Assembly: GCA_964447525.1 (NCBI GenBank)
Contig: CAYUSU010000010.1
Location: forward strand, 1-33,276
Length of the DNA: 33,276 bases
From: JAFGDH01 sp964447525
Lineage (GTDB): Archaea > Aenigmatarchaeota > Aenigmatarchaeia > QMZP01 > QMZT01
Reading direction: 5' to 3'
The position numbers were made by a program, and so were the translations under genes. A model generated the notes under the pieces. It was given only the letters and a program-made list of their open reading frames with translations. It ran no database searches and had not been told where the DNA came from. How positions within the stretch are numbered: position 1 is the stretch's first letter; each line of letters opens with the position of its first letter. This document shows, in pieces, positions 31,560-33,276 of this stretch.

Positions 31560-32663
31560 ATGATAGTCGATATGGTGGCAATGGAATTCGGAAGACACAA
31601 GCTAAGAACAGTTCTTACAATGCTCGGTATAGTGATAGGCATATTCCTCGTGACCAGCGTCCAGTCGTTTTCCGAAGGAATAACGTACTACGTGAACGAT
31701 CAGATAGCCATCACGGCAGGACTCGTAACCGTTATTGAACGGGATGTCGGTTACAGTGTCCAGTCCAGCGAGATAGATTATGAACTTTTGGATGAGCTGG
31801 AATCCATCAGCGGTGTGGACAGAGTGGCCACGATAAAGTTCATGAAGTTCGACGATATAGGGATGGTCACAGCCGTTACACCGGGAAGCGAAGATATCCT
31901 TAAGGGAGTGAATATAGACATAGAAGAAGGAAGGGGGGCTGAGGAAGGGGCTTACGAAGTCGAGATCGGATCATCATACGCCAAAAACAATGACGTTACG
32001 GTCGGAGACAACCTGAAAATCAACGGAACGGATTTCGAAGTGGTCGGTATAATGGAGGAAAGCGGAGACGCTGATATGGATGGTTCAGTGAACATGTTCC
32101 TGGACGTCATGCAGGACTTGACCGGGGACTATGAAACAATCTCCTTGTTCATGATAAAGCCGGTGAGCCCGGAAGACGCCGATTTTATAGCGCAGACCAT
32201 CAACGAGGAATATGACGACATTGCCGCTGCGACGGACAAAAGCATACAGGACAGCGTCGGTGAGATGCTTTCCCAGCTGAACATAATGACTTTCGCCCTC
32301 GGAGGGATCGCATCCCTCATCTCTGCCATAGTGATAATGAACGTCATGATAATGAGCGTAAGGGAAAGAAGGCGGATGATAGGAACTATCAAGGCCATCG
32401 GAGGGACCGATCGGCAGGTGATCAGCATGATACTTCTAGAGGCGATCGCCCTTTCCGTCGCCGGAGCGTTTCTCGGGATACTGCTCAGCTATGGTGGCGT
32501 TTACTTCATCAACACGATTCTTCCGCAGCCCATGGCCATAATCACCCCCAGATTGATCGCAATTGCTTTCCTTATCGCCATCTCGATCGGGGTGGTCTCA
32601 GGGATCACACCCGCAAGGCAGGCCGCCAAGTTAGATCCGATCGAGGCGCTGAGGTACGAGTAA
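31560..32663 (+). CDS. ABC transporter permease, MacB/FtsX family (second)
   Basis: A 367-residue permease with the same layout as the first: N-terminal helix (LRTVLTMLGIVIGIFLV), extracellular domain, and C-terminal helices with VRERRRMIGTIKAIGGTDRQV as the coupling segment and the end KLDPIEALRYE. The two permeases are clearly paralogous but divergent outside these motifs, consistent with an old duplication and a heterodimeric transporter. With the ATPase, the COG1361-like protein and PadR, it completes a regulated export or envelope-maintenance system whose substrate cannot be inferred. Confidence 0.94.
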   Translation: MIVDMVAMEFGRHKLRTVLTMLGIVIGIFLVTSVQSFSEGITYYVNDQIAITAGLVTVIERDVGYSVQSSEIDYELLDELESISGVDRVATIKFMKFDDIGMVTAVTPGSEDILKGVNIDIEEGRGAEEGAYEVEIGSSYAKNNDVTVGDNLKINGTDFEVVGIMEESGDADMDGSVNMFLDVMQDLTGDYETISLFMIKPVSPEDADFIAQTINEEYDDIAAATDKSIQDSVGEMLSQLNIMTFALGGIASLISAIVIMNVMIMSVRERRRMIGTIKAIGGTDRQVISMILLEAIALSVAGAFLGILLSYGGVYFINTILPQPMAIITPRLIAIAFLIAISIGVVSGITPARQAAKLDPIEALRYE

Positions 32664-32764
32664 CATCAGGATTTAAAGAAGTCGCCGAAGGCGAGGAGCG
32701 GAGAAGTTTTCTTACTGCCGAAAATCAGATAGGTGCCGTAATTTTCATTTTCAACATTGTAAAT

Positions 32765-32797
32765 AAAATGAGAAAAATTATCAGCTGAACTCATTTT
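32765..32797. terminator. Possible bidirectional terminator hairpin
   Basis: AAAATGAG (32765-32772) and CTCATTTT (32790-32797) pair around a 17-base loop, with T runs on the 3' side of each strand. It lies between the convergent ends of the permease operon and the MscS-like gene, overlapping the latter's stop codon. The remaining 32664-32790 region has a second small hairpin (TCGCC-GAA-GGCGA, about 32682-32694) and no gene I can support. Confidence 0.35.
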
Positions 32798-33276
32798 TTC
32801 TTGATTTCCGCTCTTGTTACGGGTAGTGATTCTGGGTAGTTTTTCCTAATGTATTCAATAAGTTTCTCACGAACAATACATCGAAGATTCCATGCGTCTG
32901 GAGAGTTTCGTGCACTCACCAAGGCTCTTAACTCAACACATTTTTCAGTGGTTGCAGTTACCTGAATTATACTAGTCTTACCGTCCCATAAATCTGTTTT
33001 TTTTAGGATCTTAGACAGTTCATCACGTAATTTTCCAATTGGTATCCCATAATCTACATACAAGAACACCGTACCTAAAATATCAGCAGAGGTTTTAGTC
33101 CAGTTTTGAAAAGGTTTCTCAACAAAATAGCTTATTGGAAGTATCAAACGTCTCATATCCCATATTTTTACAACGACATACGTTAGTGTTATTTCCTCAA
33201 TTCGCCCCCATTCTCCTTCGACAACGACAACATCAACTATGTTGATGGGTTGTGTAAATGCTATCTTAAAACCTGC
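32791..33276 (-). CDS. MscS-like mechanosensitive channel, C-terminal part (5' end beyond window)
   Basis: The frame stays open to the window edge and gives 161 visible residues. They start AGFKIAFTQPINIVDVV and continue VEGEWGRIEEITLTYVVVK, IWDMRRLILPISYF and VEKPFQNWT. This is the MscS pore-lining end and beta domain followed by the start of the C-terminal cytoplasmic domain. The ATG at 33156 is internal and should not be used as the start. MscS channels open under membrane tension to release solutes during osmotic downshock. Third codon positions are more A/T-rich than in the adjacent ABC genes, and the sequence resembles bacterial homologues closely from memory, so transfer is possible. 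Confidence 0.92.
   Translation of the reverse strand, partial: AGFKIAFTQPINIVDVVVVEGEWGRIEEITLTYVVVKIWDMRRLILPISYFVEKPFQNWTKTSADILGTVFLYVDYGIPIGKLRDELSKILKKTDLWDGKTSIIQVTATTEKCVELRALVSARNSPDAWNLRCIVREKLIEYIRKNYPESLPVTRAEIKKK

Noticed and set aside
32664..32764. Small RNA gene after the second permease
   Set aside because: There is a TATA-like ATTTAAAG and a small hairpin, but no clear transcript boundaries or conserved motif to support an RNA gene.
33154..33156. Start of a 121-residue protein of unknown function
   Set aside because: The frame continues open to the window end and encodes the conserved MscS beta domain, so this Met is internal.
1..33276. tRNA, rRNA or CRISPR arrays
   Set aside because: Intergenic spaces are short, and I saw no cloverleaf with a T-loop motif, no rRNA segments and no regularly spaced direct repeats.

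Overview
The window comes from an archaeon. The evidence is archaeal/eukaryotic-type translation proteins (aRF1, uL3, uS4, uS11, uS13, a CDKAL1-type tRNA methylthiotransferase), archaeal TATA boxes, and many predicted leaderless genes whose TATA box lies about 23-27 bases before the start codon. Small winged-helix proteins, thrombospondin-like Cys/Trp motifs and many Ig-like surface proteins suggest a DPANN-type lineage, perhaps near Aenigmarchaeota. That placement is a low-confidence impression. A 100-N run (3729-3828) shows this is draft, probably metagenome-derived, sequence.

Layout. 51-2535: four tightly packed genes for small membrane-anchored, pilin-like exported proteins. 2566-3882: MtaB/CDKAL1-type tRNA-modifying enzyme, interrupted by the N gap. 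3893-6118 (minus): a four-TM protein and glucosamine-6-phosphate synthase GlmS. 6276-7205: winged-helix protein with an S-layer-like domain and a terminal EF-hand loop. It converges on an exported surface protein (7278-8186, minus). 8390-9162: two small winged-helix proteins. 9187-14450: three exported or anchored beta-sandwich proteins, a MinD/ParA ATPase, and a 777-residue anchored surface protein. 14516-15742: aRF1 with GGW in place of the catalytic GGQ. 15773-16261: an AT-rich HEPN-like orphan. 16277-18689 (minus): uS13-uS4-uS11-uL3 operon. 18796-27718 (minus): a small winged-helix gene overlapping the start of a giant surface protein of about 2,905 residues. 28011-32663: PadR regulator, COG1361-like exported protein, ABC ATPase and two MacB/FtsX-type permeases, preceded by an array of palindromic operators. 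32791-33276 (minus): C-terminal part of an MscS-like channel running off the window.

Much of the window concerns the cell surface: secreted glycosylation-prone beta-sandwich proteins, pilin-like proteins, a MinD-type ATPase and an export-type ABC system, interspersed with small winged-helix regulators. The most surprising observation is the Gln-to-Trp replacement in the otherwise canonical release factor. The MinD/surface-protein cluster, the regulator with an S-layer-like domain and the HTH/giant-protein pair are the best candidates for undescribed systems.
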